Below are positions 48,301-59,860 of a stretch of DNA of 64,000 bases, piece by piece. The notes below the pieces were generated by a model, which did not search any database, had not been told where the DNA came from, and was given only the letters and a program-made list of their open reading frames with translations. Made by a program: the position numbers and the translations under genes. Source of the stretch: Nematostella vectensis. Lineage: Eukaryota > Cnidaria > Anthozoa > Actiniaria > Edwardsiidae. The stretch's first letter is position 1. Each line of letters begins with the position of its first letter. Location of the stretch: NCBI RefSeq assembly GCF_932526225.1, contig NC_064037.1, forward strand, positions 9,468,203 through 9,532,202, read 5' to 3'.

Positions 48301-51300
48301 TAATTGTGTGACACACACTAGTGTGGATGCCTTAAGTGTGTGACGCACACTAGTGTGGATGCCTTAAGTGTGTGACGCACACTAGTGTGGATGCCTTGAG
48401 TGTGTGACGCACGCTAGTGTGGATGCCTTAAGTGTGTGACGCACACTAGTGTGGATGCCTTAAGTGTGTGACGCACACTAGTGTGGATGCCTTAATTGTG
48501 TGACACACACTAGTGTGGATGCCTTGAGTGTCTGACGCACACAGGTGTGGATGCCTTAAGTGTGTGACGCACACTAGTGTGAATGCCTTGAGTGTCTGAC
48601 GCACACAGGTGTGGATGCCTTAAGTGTGTGACGCAAACTAGTGTGGATGCCTCAAGTGTGTGACACACACTAGTGTGGATGCCTTAAGTGTGTGACGCAC
48701 ACTAGTGTGGATGCCTTAATTGTGTGACACACACTAGTGTGGATGCCTTAAGTGTGTGACGCACACTAGTGTGAATGCCTTGAGTGTGTGACACACACTA
48801 GTGTGGATGCCTTAAGTGTGTGACGCACACTAGTGTGGATGCCTTAAGTGTGTGACGCACACTAGTGTGGATGCCTTAAGTGTGTGACGCACACTAGTGT
48901 GGATGCCTTAAGTGTGTGACGCACACTAGTGTGGATGCCTTGAGTGTCTGACGCACACAAGTGTGGATGCCTTAATTGTGTGCCGCACACTAGTGTGGAT
49001 GCCGTGATTGTGTGACGCACGCTAGTGTGGATGCCTTAAGTGTGTGACGCACACTAGTGTGGATGCCTTAAGTGTGTGACGCACACTAGTGTGGATGCCT
49101 TGAGTGTGTGACGCACACTAGTGTGGATGCCTTAAGTGTGTGACGCACACTAGTGTGGATGCCTTAAGTGTGTGACGCACACTAGTGTGGATGCCTTAAG
49201 TGTGTGACGCACACTAGTGTGGATGCCTTGAGTGTGTGACGCACACTAGTGTGGATGCCTTGAGTGTGTGACGCACACTAGTGTGGATGCCTTAAGTGTG
49301 TGACGCACACTAGTGTGGATGCCTTAAGTGTGTGACGCACACTAGTGTGGATGCCTTAAGTGTGTGACGCACACTAGTGTGGATGCCTTGAGTGTGTGAC
49401 GCACACTAGTGTGGATGCCTTGAGTGTCTGACGCACACAGGTGTGGATGCCTCAAGTGTGTGACGCAAACTAGTGTGGATGCCTCAAGTGTGTGACGCAC
49501 ACTAGTGTGGATGCCTCAAGTGTGTGACGCACACTAGTGTGGATGCCTTAAGTGGGTGACACACACTAGTGTGGATGCCTTAAGTGTGTGACGCACACTA
49601 GTGTGGATGCCTTAAGTGTGTGACGCACACTAGTGTGGATGCCTTGAGTGTGTGACGCACACTAGTGTGGATGCCTTAAGTGTGTGACGCACACTAGTGT
49701 GGATGCCTTAAGTGTGTGACGCACACTAGTGTGGATGCCTTGAGTGTGTGACACACACTAGTGTGAATGCCTCAAGTGTGTGACGCACACTAGTGTGGAT
49801 GCCTTGAGTGTGTGACGCACACTAGTGTGGATGCCTTGAGTGTGTGACGCACACTAGTGTGGATGCCTTGAGTGTGTGACGCACACTAGTGTGGATGCCT
49901 TAAGTGTGTGACGCACACTAGTGTGGATGCCTTAAGTGTGTGACACACACTAGTGTGGATGCCTTGAGTGTGTGACGCACACTAGTGTGGATGCCTTGAG
50001 TGTCTGACGCACACAGGTGTGGATGCCTCAAGTGTGTGACGCAAACTAGTGTGGATGCCTCAAGTGTGTGACGCACACTAGTGTGGATGCCTTAAGTGTG
50101 TGACGCACACTAGTGTGGATGCCTTAAGTGTGTGACACACACTAGTGTGGATGCCTTAAGTGTGTGACGCACACTAGTGTGGATGCCTTAAGTGTGTGAC
50201 GCACACTAGTGTGGATGCCTTGAGTGTGTGACGCACACTAGTGTGGATGCCTTAAGTGTGTGACGCACACTAGTGTGGATGCCTTGAGTGTGTGACGCAC
50301 ACTAGTGTGGATGCCTTGAGTGTGTGACGCACACTAGTGTGGATGCCTTGAGTGTGTGACACACACTAGTGTGGATGCCTTAAGTGTGTGACGCACACTA
50401 GTGTGGATGCCTTGAGTGTGTGATGCACACTAGTGTGGATGCCTTGAGTGTGTGACGCACACTAGTGTGGATGCCTTGAGTGTCTGACGCACACAGGTGT
50501 GGATGCCTCAAGTGTGTGACGCAAACTAGTGTGGATGCCTCAAGTGTGTGACGCACACTAGTGTGGATGCCTTAAGTGTGTGACGCACACTAGTGTGGAT
50601 GCCTTAAGTGTGTGACGCACACTAGTGTGGATGCCTTAAGTGTGTGACGCACACTAGTGTGGATGCCTTAAGTGTGTGACGCACACTAGTGTGGATGCCT
50701 TAAGTGTGTGACGCACACTAGTGTGGATGCCTTGAGTGTGTGACGCACACTAGTGTGGATGCCTTCAGTGTGTGACGCACACTAGTGTGGATGCCTTAAG
50801 TGTGTGACGCACACTAGTGTGGATGCCTTGAGTGTGTGACACACACTAGTGTGAATGCCTCAAGTGTGTGACGCACACTAGTGTGGATGCCTTGAGTGTG
50901 TGACGCACACTAGTGTGGATGCCTTGAGTGTGTGACGCACACTAGTGTGGATGCCTTAAGTGTGTGACGCACACTAGTGTGGATGCCTTAAGTGTGTGAC
51001 GCACACTAGTGTGGATGCCTTGAGTGTGTGACGCACACTAGTGTGGATGCCTTGAGTGTGTGACGCACACAGGTGTGGATGCCTCAAGTGTCTGACGCAC
51101 ACAGGTGTGGATGCCTCAAGTGTGTGACGCACACTAGTGTGGATGCCTTAAGTGTGTGACGCACACTAGTGTGGATGCCTTAAGTGTGTGACGCACACTA
51201 GTGTGGATGCCTTAAGTGTGTGACACACACTAGTGTGGATGCCTTAAGTGTGTGACGCACACTAGTGTGGATGCCTTAAGTGTGTGACGCACACTAGTGT

Positions 51301-54300
51301 GGATGCCTTAAGTGTGTGACGCACACTAGTGTGGATGCCTTAAGTGTGTGACGCACACTAGTGTGGATGCCTTGAGTGTGTGACGCACACTAGTGTGGAT
51401 GCCTTGAGTGTCTGACGCACACAGGTGTGGATGCCTTGAGTGTCTGACGCACACAGGTGTGGATGCCTCAAGTGTGTGACGCAAACTAGTGTGGATGCCT
51501 CAAGTATGTGACGCACACTAGTGTGGATGCCTTAAGTGTGTGACGCACACTAGTGTGGATGCCTTAAGTGTGTGACACACACTAGTGTGGATGCCTTAAG
51601 TGTGTGACGCACACTAGTGTGGATGCCTTAAGTGTGTGACGCACACTAGTGTGGATGCCTTGAGTGTGTGACGCACACTAGTGTGGATGCCTTAAGTGTG
51701 TGACGCACACTAGTGTGGATGCCTTAAGTGTGTGACTCACACTAGTGTGGATGCCTTGAGTGTGTGACGCACACTAGTGTGGATGCCTTGAGTGTGTGAC
51801 ACACACTAGTGTGGATGCCTTGAGTGTATGACGCACACTAGTGTGGATGCCTTAATTGTGTGACGCACGCTAGTGTGGATGCCGTGATTGTGTGACGCAC
51901 GCTAGTGTGGACACCCTAGTGTACACCAATTGGAGACCGATTAGCAAACAATTTAAAAAATTTGGACAAATCAAATCACAGGAAATGAAATGTTACTTTT
52001 TGTTGTTTTTTGACCACTAAACAATAAAAAAGGCAGCTTATTTGTTTGGCGTGTCTATAGTTTTTTAATTTTGCCATGTATATTGTCAAAAAGGCTATTG
52101 TACAGTGTCAATTGTTCATTTGTCCAATTTAAAATTAATTTCCACACGTGAGTTTTTCAAAAGCTCAAATTGCATTGGCGATTCTCATGCATATTGAGAA
52201 ACTCTCTTGTGCATATTATTTCCAAATTGAATCCGCAACCATTTGATTATGTATACTTACTAGTGTCGTGACACATGCTGGTGTGGACACCTAGTGTCTA
52301 TCGCTAGATACAAAGTATGATATTTTCTATATTATATTATGTATTTTCCCAGGGCGTGGTGGCTTTGAACGTGGTGGTTTCCGTGGTAGCAGAGGTGGTG
52401 GCGGCAGAGGAGGTGGTGGTGGCGGCGGCGGAGGAGGTGGAGATCGTTCTGGTGACTGGGACTGTCCATCGTAAGTCATTCTGCAACCAAAACAAGGATT
52501 ATTACCGGTAGTGCTCTGTCACACAAAAATATACCTGTATGGTGTACCATATTTCCCGGCTTATAATGCACATCTGCGTATAATCCGCACCCTAACTTTC
52601 AGGGCCTTTTTAAAAAAATATTCGATGGCCTGCATATAATACTCACCCCAATAGAAAGAACAAGGAAATGAAAAACAACCAAAAAAGAAACAGAAATATC
52701 AAGATGAGATAAATGTTCCAATCACAATCCATTTTATTGATACATAAGTACGGTAATTGCTTTTCTACATCTGAACTTGAAGGTGATAATCACTTTGAAC
52801 CTCTTAGGTAAGCAGCACAGGGTCAATGGAAACCTCAACCGACAAGAGAAAAATAATCTATAAGAATTCCCGGTGTTAAACAGGCCATCTGCTCTAAATT
52901 ATTAGTCACATCTTCCAATAGATACACTGCTTTTTCCATTTCGAAATATTTTTTACGTTTTCCATTAAAAATCATCGGGGATTGTTACGTAATCGCCTGT
53001 AAATGAACTGGTGACAATGCAGCTTTGGACTGATTTATGGACCCATTTTGTGTTACTTGACCCAATACATGAAACTGTTACTTGAACACATATGTACAGA
53101 AGCTGGTGCATTGTTGCTTACATTTGTTATTCACCATTGATAGGTAACTGTTCCTGATTGTATTAATCAGTTCACCATTGATATTAACCAGTTCACCATT
53201 GATATTTACCAGTTCACCATTTTTATTTACCAGTTCACCATTGTTATTCACAAGTTCACCATTGTTATTCTCCAGTTCACCATTGTTTTTCGCCAGTTCA
53301 CCATTGTTATTAACCAGTTCACCATTGTTATTCACCAGTTCACCATTGTTATTTACCAGTTCACCATTGTTATTCACCAGTTCACCATTGTTATTCACCA
53401 GTTCACCATTGTTATTCACCAGTTCACCATTGTTATTCACCAGTTCACCATTGTTATTCACCAGTTCACCATTGTTATTCACCAGTTCACCATTGTTATT
53501 CACCAGTTCACCATTGTTATTCGCCAGTTCACCATTGCTATTGATCAGTTCCTCAATAGTTCGACATTGTTATTAATCAGTTCACCGTTGTTATTCACCA
53601 GTTCACTATAGTTCTTTATTGTTATTGATCAGTTCCTCAGTAGTTCGACATTGTTATTAATCAGTTCACCAACTTGTTTTATTTTGTTACAGATGTGGTA
53701 ATATGAACTTTGCCCGACGTGATCGCTGCAACCGTTGTCAGGAGTCACGCCCTGGTGGTGGTGGAGGCGGTGGTGGTGGCGGCTATGGTGGTGGCCGGGG
53801 AGGAGGAAGAGGCGGGCGTGGCGGTGGCGGCGGGTACAGAGGAGGCGGTGGTGGTGGATATGACAGGTTTGTATACTCTGTTTACTATTTCTGCTGTCTC
53901 GGTATCCCGATCCTTGCGTGTTATAAGGGGATTTACAGACAGAAGAACTGTCAAGCTCGGTTATTTTTTAGTTTTCTTGGAAATGAACTGTTGTATTTTC
54001 AGTTATAAACAATAACAAAGGAGTGGTCTATCCACTTTCTCTTAAGTCACTTACAAGCAAGCAGCACATGTACCTGTGCATTGTACCTTTCTAGAAGCGA
54101 TCTACTGTATGGTTCCATACTAAAGGAATTGCCAAAATACCGCGTTTGTATGACAAAAAAGACAGAGTACCCCCCCCCCCCTGGAATTACAAAAAAAAAC
54201 GTGTATTTGCATGGAGCTGAGAGATTCCCTAGCGGGCTGTGAGGAAGTGTATGGAGCCCCCATCTCTGCTGTGCACCCTACTGTCGGTGCGTCTTGCATA

Positions 54301-54924
54301 TGACACTGGGTGCCGCACAGACCTCGTCCAGCAGCCCGAGATTCACATGAGTTTTCATAGTCCAGCACAGATAACGCTCGCTCTTGCTGGTTCCACTAAC
54401 TCGTACACTGATTTTTTTTTTTACTTGTTAGCGCCTGTAGCCTCTTTACTGTGAATGCTCTTGTTTTGTTTAGTACGGCAGGGCTCTCGATTGATCATGC
54501 CTAAAGAAATCCGTAGAGCCTGAGCAGTCAGAACTAATACTTTGTCCTACCTTTGCTCAGACATACATGAGTGTATGTATGTCTGTAAACCCTGTTAAAG
54601 TAGAAGCCGCCACTTTACCACCCTAATGAAATGCCAATAGATCTCTGCCCATCTATAGGCATGAACAATCGCGTTTACGAAATCACTCCGCCAATCACTC
54701 CATTTCCATCGGCTAATTCAAGCGAGTTAAGATATTTTTGATCAAATTTCATCAATAACATACCAGACTTAATTAGTAGATTGCTATTTTGAAGTTTTCT
54801 TGCAAATATACCGTTGTATTTCCAATGATAAACAATAACAACGAAGTATTTGATCGACATTCTGTAACTCGTTCTTCTCCTTAGGCAAAGTGCCCGTCAA
54901 GACAGAAGAGATCGGCCATATTAA
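42396..54924 (+). CDS. FET-family RNA-binding protein (FUS/EWSR1/TAF15 type), 5' partial
   Basis: Exons: 42396-42441, 42741-43214, 44640-44695, 45554-45577, 45753-45856, 46072-46134, 46362-46425, 47993-48085, 52353-52470, 53693-53866, 54885-54924 (stop TAA 54922-54924); 1256 nt, about 418 aa, all phases agree. Order of domains: a Ser/Tyr/Gly/Gln-rich prion-like region ([22 protein letters not shown]), RGG/RGD-rich segment, RRM ([11 protein letters not shown], then [18 protein letters not shown] and [19 protein letters not shown]), second RGG, RanBP2 zinc finger (GDWDCPSCGNMNF...CNRCQE), third RGG, and the PY-NLS end RQDRRDRPY. This is the FUS/EWSR1/TAF15 order. These proteins bind RNA and act in transcription and splicing. 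The first exon must end in phase 1 (as in vertebrate FET genes, where it is a few codons) and is missing here. Frames overlapping 42741-43214 that begin with Met are out of frame. Confidence 0.93.
43215..44639 (+). other. FET intron after the SYGQ/RGG exon
   Basis: AT-rich, no coding signal or clear repeat seen. Confidence 0.6.
45578..45715 (+). repeat. Degenerate repeat of the FET exon 5 donor region
   Basis: The intron begins GTAAGTGATTTGTGAAAAAG at the true donor. Related GATTTGTAAGAAAG, GATTTGTTTTTGTGAG and TTGTAAGTGATTTTTTTTG follow at about 35-45 base intervals, alternating with TTTTTGTGAGTTT. At least one copy (about 45693) keeps GTAAGTGA. Confidence 0.6.
46426..47992 (+). other. FET intron within the RRM
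   Basis: 1.57 kb. A patch at about 46970-47220 has an ATTGG box and GC-richer sequence, possibly regulatory. No exon recognised. Confidence 0.4.
48152..51913. repeat. 32-bp satellite array (about 117 copies) in a FET intron
   Basis: The unit is ACTAGTGTGGATGCCTTAAG plus TGTGTGACGCAC, 32 bp. Main variation is TTAAG / TTGAG / TCAAG, GACGC / GACAC, and a rarer TCTGACGCACACAGG variant. From at least 48421 to 51901 the same bases recur every 480 positions, so the register holds with no indel. Each unit contains the perfect palindrome CACACTAGTGTG and the inverted pair GTGTG-ACG-CACAC. No spacers, so it is not CRISPR. A solo degenerate unit lies at about 52262-52300. Confidence 0.97.
52535..52760. 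mobile_element. Possible MITE fragment (TTTCCCGGCTTATAATGC end)
   Basis: Starts ATATTTCCCGGCTTATAATG and continues with CTGCGTATAATCCGCACCC, a terminus type that I recognise as common in animal DNA-transposon derivatives. The other terminus (near TACGGTAATTG at 52750) is uncertain. Confidence 0.35.
53155..53680. repeat. 21-bp minisatellite in FET intron before the zinc-finger exon end
   Basis: The unit is CCAGTTCACCATTGTTATTC plus A, about 18 regular copies to 53545, followed by degenerate, slightly longer units to the exon 11 acceptor. Because 21 is divisible by 3, both strands read through as periodic peptides (NNNGELV and TSSPLLF, seven residues each). No sign of translation. Confidence 0.93.
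53867..54884 (+). other. Last FET intron
   Basis: About 1 kb without coding signal. A C-run lies at about 54170. Confidence 0.6.
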
Positions 54925-55510
54925 GCACACCCTGCCTTGCTCCTTAGCAACCCCCCATGTGTTTTGTTGTCCTGCACAGCACGTCTGGCCGCCTTACGTA
55001 GATGAATGCACGAGGACATCGATGTAATCTTTGACTCCAAGAGCAAGATCACATAATTCAGCTCGTGTTCCTTAGAATATGTTTTACAGTAGTCAGTGTA
55101 GTTCGTCATAAAGTTGCAACTTTTGACCAGGGATTGGGCAATGACTTTCAGGTTTGACGATGTTTCGGTAGCAAATCATATTAAAGTTGGCTCCCCTTAG
55201 ATATAAAATAGTCAGGAAGCAGCGTAGTTACATCGCATGCTTTTTATAGTTCTAGCTAACGGCTCCCATAAGTCTTTGTGCTTTTTTTTGTTATATCCTG
55301 ATCTCTACCACGATGTCTACCTGGCGACAAAAACCTTATTGAAGCCGTTTTCTAGGGACGGTTTGGACTCCAGGCGTAAAACGAACTAAAAAAGTGTTTT
55401 TGTTGGGGCGGAATTTTCCTGGACGAATTTCCCCATTATTTGACCTTGCTACTTTGGGAATTTTTAAAATGTAATAAATTGGAACTTTTGTTAACTTTGT
55501 TTAATAAACC
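54925..55510 (+). other. FET 3' UTR with poly(A) signal
   Basis: AATAAA at 55503-55508, about 580 bases after the stop, is the first canonical signal on this strand that I see. The real 3' end may lie further right. Confidence 0.5.
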
Positions 55511-56800
55511 TTTGATTTTAACGATCTCCAGGAATGTTTAAACCCAACCACACCCTACCCTACAGCCTCGTATAATTGGATCACTCGAAGCTTGATACGA
55601 AAACATGGACATTCTCAAGCTAACAATTAAACATTGTGGCTCGTCTGCGATGGTTTATTTACAGCCTATGGTCCATTTAAACTGCCCGACAATGCTTCCC
55701 TGAATATTCTCATCTTCTGACTTTATAATGAACAGTTAAACTCGATAACGTGAATGTTTTTTCTTAGAATTGCCCATCGAACTATAAGCTTTACTGCTTG
55801 GAAAAAAAAAAACAAAGCTTTAAAATATCTAGTCATCTTTGCTCCCATTTCATTTATTTTTTAAATGGCCTGATATTATTATGACAGGTTCCCATTATCT
55901 TGTAGTGTTTTTCTGTGTGGTTTGGAAAGCTTTTTACCTACTTGTTACCCGCTCTTCATTTACACTGTTTTATTAAAAAGCTGTCTGTAAGCTTATTTAT
56001 CCTTGAGATGGCTTTCCTTTCGCCATTTGTAATTGGATTGACAATGCACCGAATATACAAAAAAAGTTAACTCGTCTCTTGCTGAATCTCGAATTCCTCT
56101 TGGACCAAATTCTACATCCTTGAAATTATGATTCTGTGGCTCTATATCCCCTGAAAGTGATGATCTAAGGCAGCAATATCAGTCACTCATTTTATTAACC
56201 TCTCGAGTGTTTGCTTGACGAATTTTACCTCAAAGTCCTTCAGAACTTTTTTCAAGCCTTTGTTTAGGTGGATTTATTTACTCTGTTTAACCGCTTACTG
56301 AAAGGCGATTTCCTTTCTTGGTTGGTCGAAATTGGCCACAGTTTGAGCTTGTCATTTCCTAGCTGTCTGTCTAGTCATTTCATCTGCTCGTTTACAAGGT
56401 TGAACCAATCAAGCGTCTGGTTTTTGACACAAGTCGAACTGTCTTTTGTGCTTCTTCGGAGTGGCTAATGGTCTAGCCGCACCTAGGGTTATGTGAGCGG
56501 ATTATATATAAACGCAGATAAACTGAGAAAGCTCAAAACCACATGGAAGCTTGATGGTAGCTGCTGAGAATCAACAAAAGTCGCAGTGACCATGGCCCTC
56601 ACAAAAATTACAAAAGTGCATTGAACAGGTCAGTAGTATTCTTGTTAATTTTACCACCGATCAGCTACAGGAAATTATTTAATTGTTGTATTGTGTGGAG
56701 TAAATGAATGTTTTTCCTTTGAAAAGATGGACACCTGACAGAAGAAGACAGGAGCTTGTCTCACTTCCTGTTTCAATACTCCTGCCAAGACAAGCTCTTA

Positions 56801-56969
56801 GTACTATAACAAGTTGATCCTGTCAAGAAAGGATCGTACTACCGAATACTACCAAAAGTTGGTCCTGCCAAGAAAGGATCGTACTACCGAATACTACCAT
56901 AAGTTGATCCTACCAAAAAAAGCTCGTACTTCCAAATACTACACAAGTTGGTCCTGCCAAGAAGAGCTC
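56801..56969 (+). repeat. 45-bp tandem repeat, about four copies
   Basis: Units begin GTACTACCGAATACTACC and carry AGTTGGTCCTGCCAAGAAAG; unit starts are at about 56801 (short), 56836, 56881 and 56926. Confidence 0.75.
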
Positions 56970-57180
56970 GTATAGAAGGTGACCTGAGCGTTGTCATTAA
57001 TTCCAAGTAAGTGATACAAGGTTTGTCGTCACAAGTTCTCAGTTATTGCTTTACTCTAGTACTGGATATTACCTTGTAACGATATCAGTGATTCATCATC
57101 ATACGTTCACACCTTATTGCCTTATTTTAGTACTGGACTCACGTATTTGTTATCACAAGTTCGCACGTTCATTGCTTTAC

Positions 57181-57224
<44 letters not shown>
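57181..57224. repeat. TA dinucleotide microsatellite
   Basis: About 22 TA steps with one interruption (AA at about 57190). Confidence 0.95.
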
Positions 57225-57225
<1 letters not shown>

Positions 57226-59505
57226 ATTGTCAATTGAGGCAATTTTCGAATTTATTATAATAGTTGTTTAAGGAATGCATTTTTGTTTCTCAAAGTGAAG
57301 ATGGCCGATAGGTCATATTGAGTTTATATTTAAAAAATGTTGCCTCTCTTGAGTTTTTGTGATTAAAAAATGAAATACCAATCAAGCTGCCACCATAACG
57401 TCTGTTATTACCATGACAACCATGGCAACGCTTGTCTGAGCGGCGATCTCTTGGACAGAAACATTGCCAGCATAAACCGCCATCGGGAAAGTCTTGCGAT
57501 CGAGGTCGCGTGACGCCCAGATGGTGGGGATGCTCATCGAATGCTAACACATCCTCGGTTAAGTAAAGATCGCGAGACAATTAGGCGTTTCAGGCTTGCA
57601 AACTTACTAGTCTAATACCATAATGGACTCTTAATTGGACCTGCTTTAATGTAACGAAGCTTTTAAGGGCACCCTTCTACAACCTATCGCACTTTTATCT
57701 TATGCTCGCGCTCGGAGGGCATGCCGTGTTGAACACGTTTCGTACCGAGGTAGTATTAGCGTAATATTCTCCAACTTTACGATTAGGCTGTCACCGAGGT
57801 GATAAACTGCTCTCTCGCGCTAAGCAGTACTGTCACCCGGTTGATATTGTGCCGATCTTGACTTAGAAATAGTGCGTAACAACGCAACTTGAATCAACTA
57901 ACGATTCCTTTGACACCTTACCAAGTTATGCACTGCTTTCGGAAAGAAATCTGATGTCGATTATTAAGTATTCTTGATAATGACAGAAGTGGATTTGAGT
58001 TTCAAAAGGTATGTTTGCATTTCATAACTGTATAGGGTTGTGAGTGTTAGACCACTTTTCTTTGCACTGAAACATACATTAACATACATTACAAACATAC
58101 ATTACATTTCTCTATTCCTATCTACATTGCAAAGGCTGTCTAACTAGAACATCCTTCCAAACCAGTACTACGTCAATCCAGCTCTCCTATCAGTAGCATG
58201 TTTTCCGACTTCATTTACAGGCTATATTTAGACGTGTTTATTGAAATCAATACCGAATGTTATGCTTGATCGTCCATTCCGCTTTGATGTGTTTTAAATA
58301 CTTCGTCTCAAAAAGGAAAAACATGATAACGGAAAACAGGCGCTGTTTGAATTCCGGCAGGATTGTTTTTCTTTTTTTCGGTGACTAAACAACAGAACAC
58401 AATGGGTTCCTTTCCACTTCCAAGACCCACCTCCCCTCCCCCAGTGTTTATTGTGCAAACAGCACTATGAATCATGGCTTTTATTGTGTGTGCAACTCTT
58501 TAGAAGTGTACTATTTCGAGGGAATTGCATAAATGATCATCAGTCCCCATTGTTTCATGGTGTGCTAGTTTTCTGATAAAGCTAAACTCTGGGATTAGTC
58601 TATAAAACACTAATAAACCCTGCGGTTTATTACCTAATCTCCGAAATCCTGGAATCAATTATTGAACATGCCGTAATGTGTTATCGAGTGCACAGTTAGA
58701 AGCCTTTGCGGGTTGTCACAATAGGAGGTATGTTATTAATACGACCACACGTGTGCTATGGTGTTCCCAAGAACTCCCTCATAGCCCTTTCCTGTTCTGT
58801 GTATTATTGTTTTCATCCGATTTTCTTAACAGTTCTGTGTGTTATTGTTTCCATCCGATTTCCTAAACGAAACAAATTGCGGCTTTCGATGTAATCAACA
58901 GACATAAAGACTAACATTGACGCTTTACATCAAAGAACAAAGATGGGGGATGTGATATTTATTATTTTCTCTCGGAATGAATCGCCACGTCGGTTGTGAA
59001 CGTGTTAAGTATGTGTTCTATTAAGTTCATTAAACTGTTAGCTATCGAAGAAGAAGTTCGTGGAGCACGAATAGTAACCGTCTGTATACAAATCTACGCA
59101 ATGTTCTGTTAGAATTCAATCAATGCTTATGGACCGATAGCGAAGACGCCAACATTGCTAGCTCGCGGATATATTAGGGTTCTTGTGGAAAATCAAGAAA
59201 ATCGGTAGCTTTGCCTAGTACCGCGTTGTTGCGTTTCATCATATCGTCATCAAATGTTATTAAAACTTATGTGCCATACGCTTGTGCAAGTGTAAGATCG
59301 CCACGGGAGTTGTGGAAATTTCCTGAGGCAATATCCAGATTCTTGGCCAAACCGCAAAAATCGTAAAGGTCGGTAAACGGCGCCAGGCACTGCTACGCTC
59401 GGTTGACCACAGGACAAAGTAGGTGTAGTCGAAGTGCTTCACACAGCATCTCACAACATGGTGTACAAATAGTACCAGTAGTACTTGGCCAGCGTCTGAC
59501 AGCTT

Positions 59506-59860
59506 TTTAGGCCGGCCCAGCAATGTTTGCGCTATTTACACCAAGTTTTAGTCCCAGCAATATTTGCGCTGTTTACACGAAGTTTTAGGCCCAACCATGT
59601 TTGCGCTGTTTACACGAAGTTTTAGGCCCAACCATGTTTGCGCTGTTTACACGAAGTTTTAGGCCCAACCATGTTTGCGCTGTTTACACGAAGTTTTAGG
59701 CCCAGCAATGTTTGCGCTGTTTACACGAAGTTTTAGGCCCAGCAATATTTGCGCTATTTACACGAAGTTTTAGTCCCAGCCATGTTTGCGCTGTTTACAC
59801 GAAGTTTTAGGCCCAGCAATGTTTGCGCTGTTTACGCGAAGTTTTAGGCCCTACTAGTTG
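59506..59860 (+). repeat. 37-bp minisatellite, about 9 copies
   Basis: The unit is TTTTAGGCCCAACCATGTTT plus GCGCTGTTTACACGAAG, with AGCAATG/ACCATG/AGCAATA variants. Confidence 0.9.

Noticed and set aside
48152-51913. CRISPR array (regular 32-bp repeats)
   Set aside because: There are no unique spacers between repeats, and the DNA is eukaryotic intron.
53078-53576. Asn/Gly/Glu/Leu and Thr/Ser/Pro/Leu periodic proteins
   Set aside because: They come from a 21-bp intronic minisatellite open on both strands; no start context or family.
57290-57580. 96-codon minus frame with several Cys and His
   Set aside because: Starts at TTG, no recognisable domain, no convincing splice context; Cys spacing does not fit a known zinc finger.
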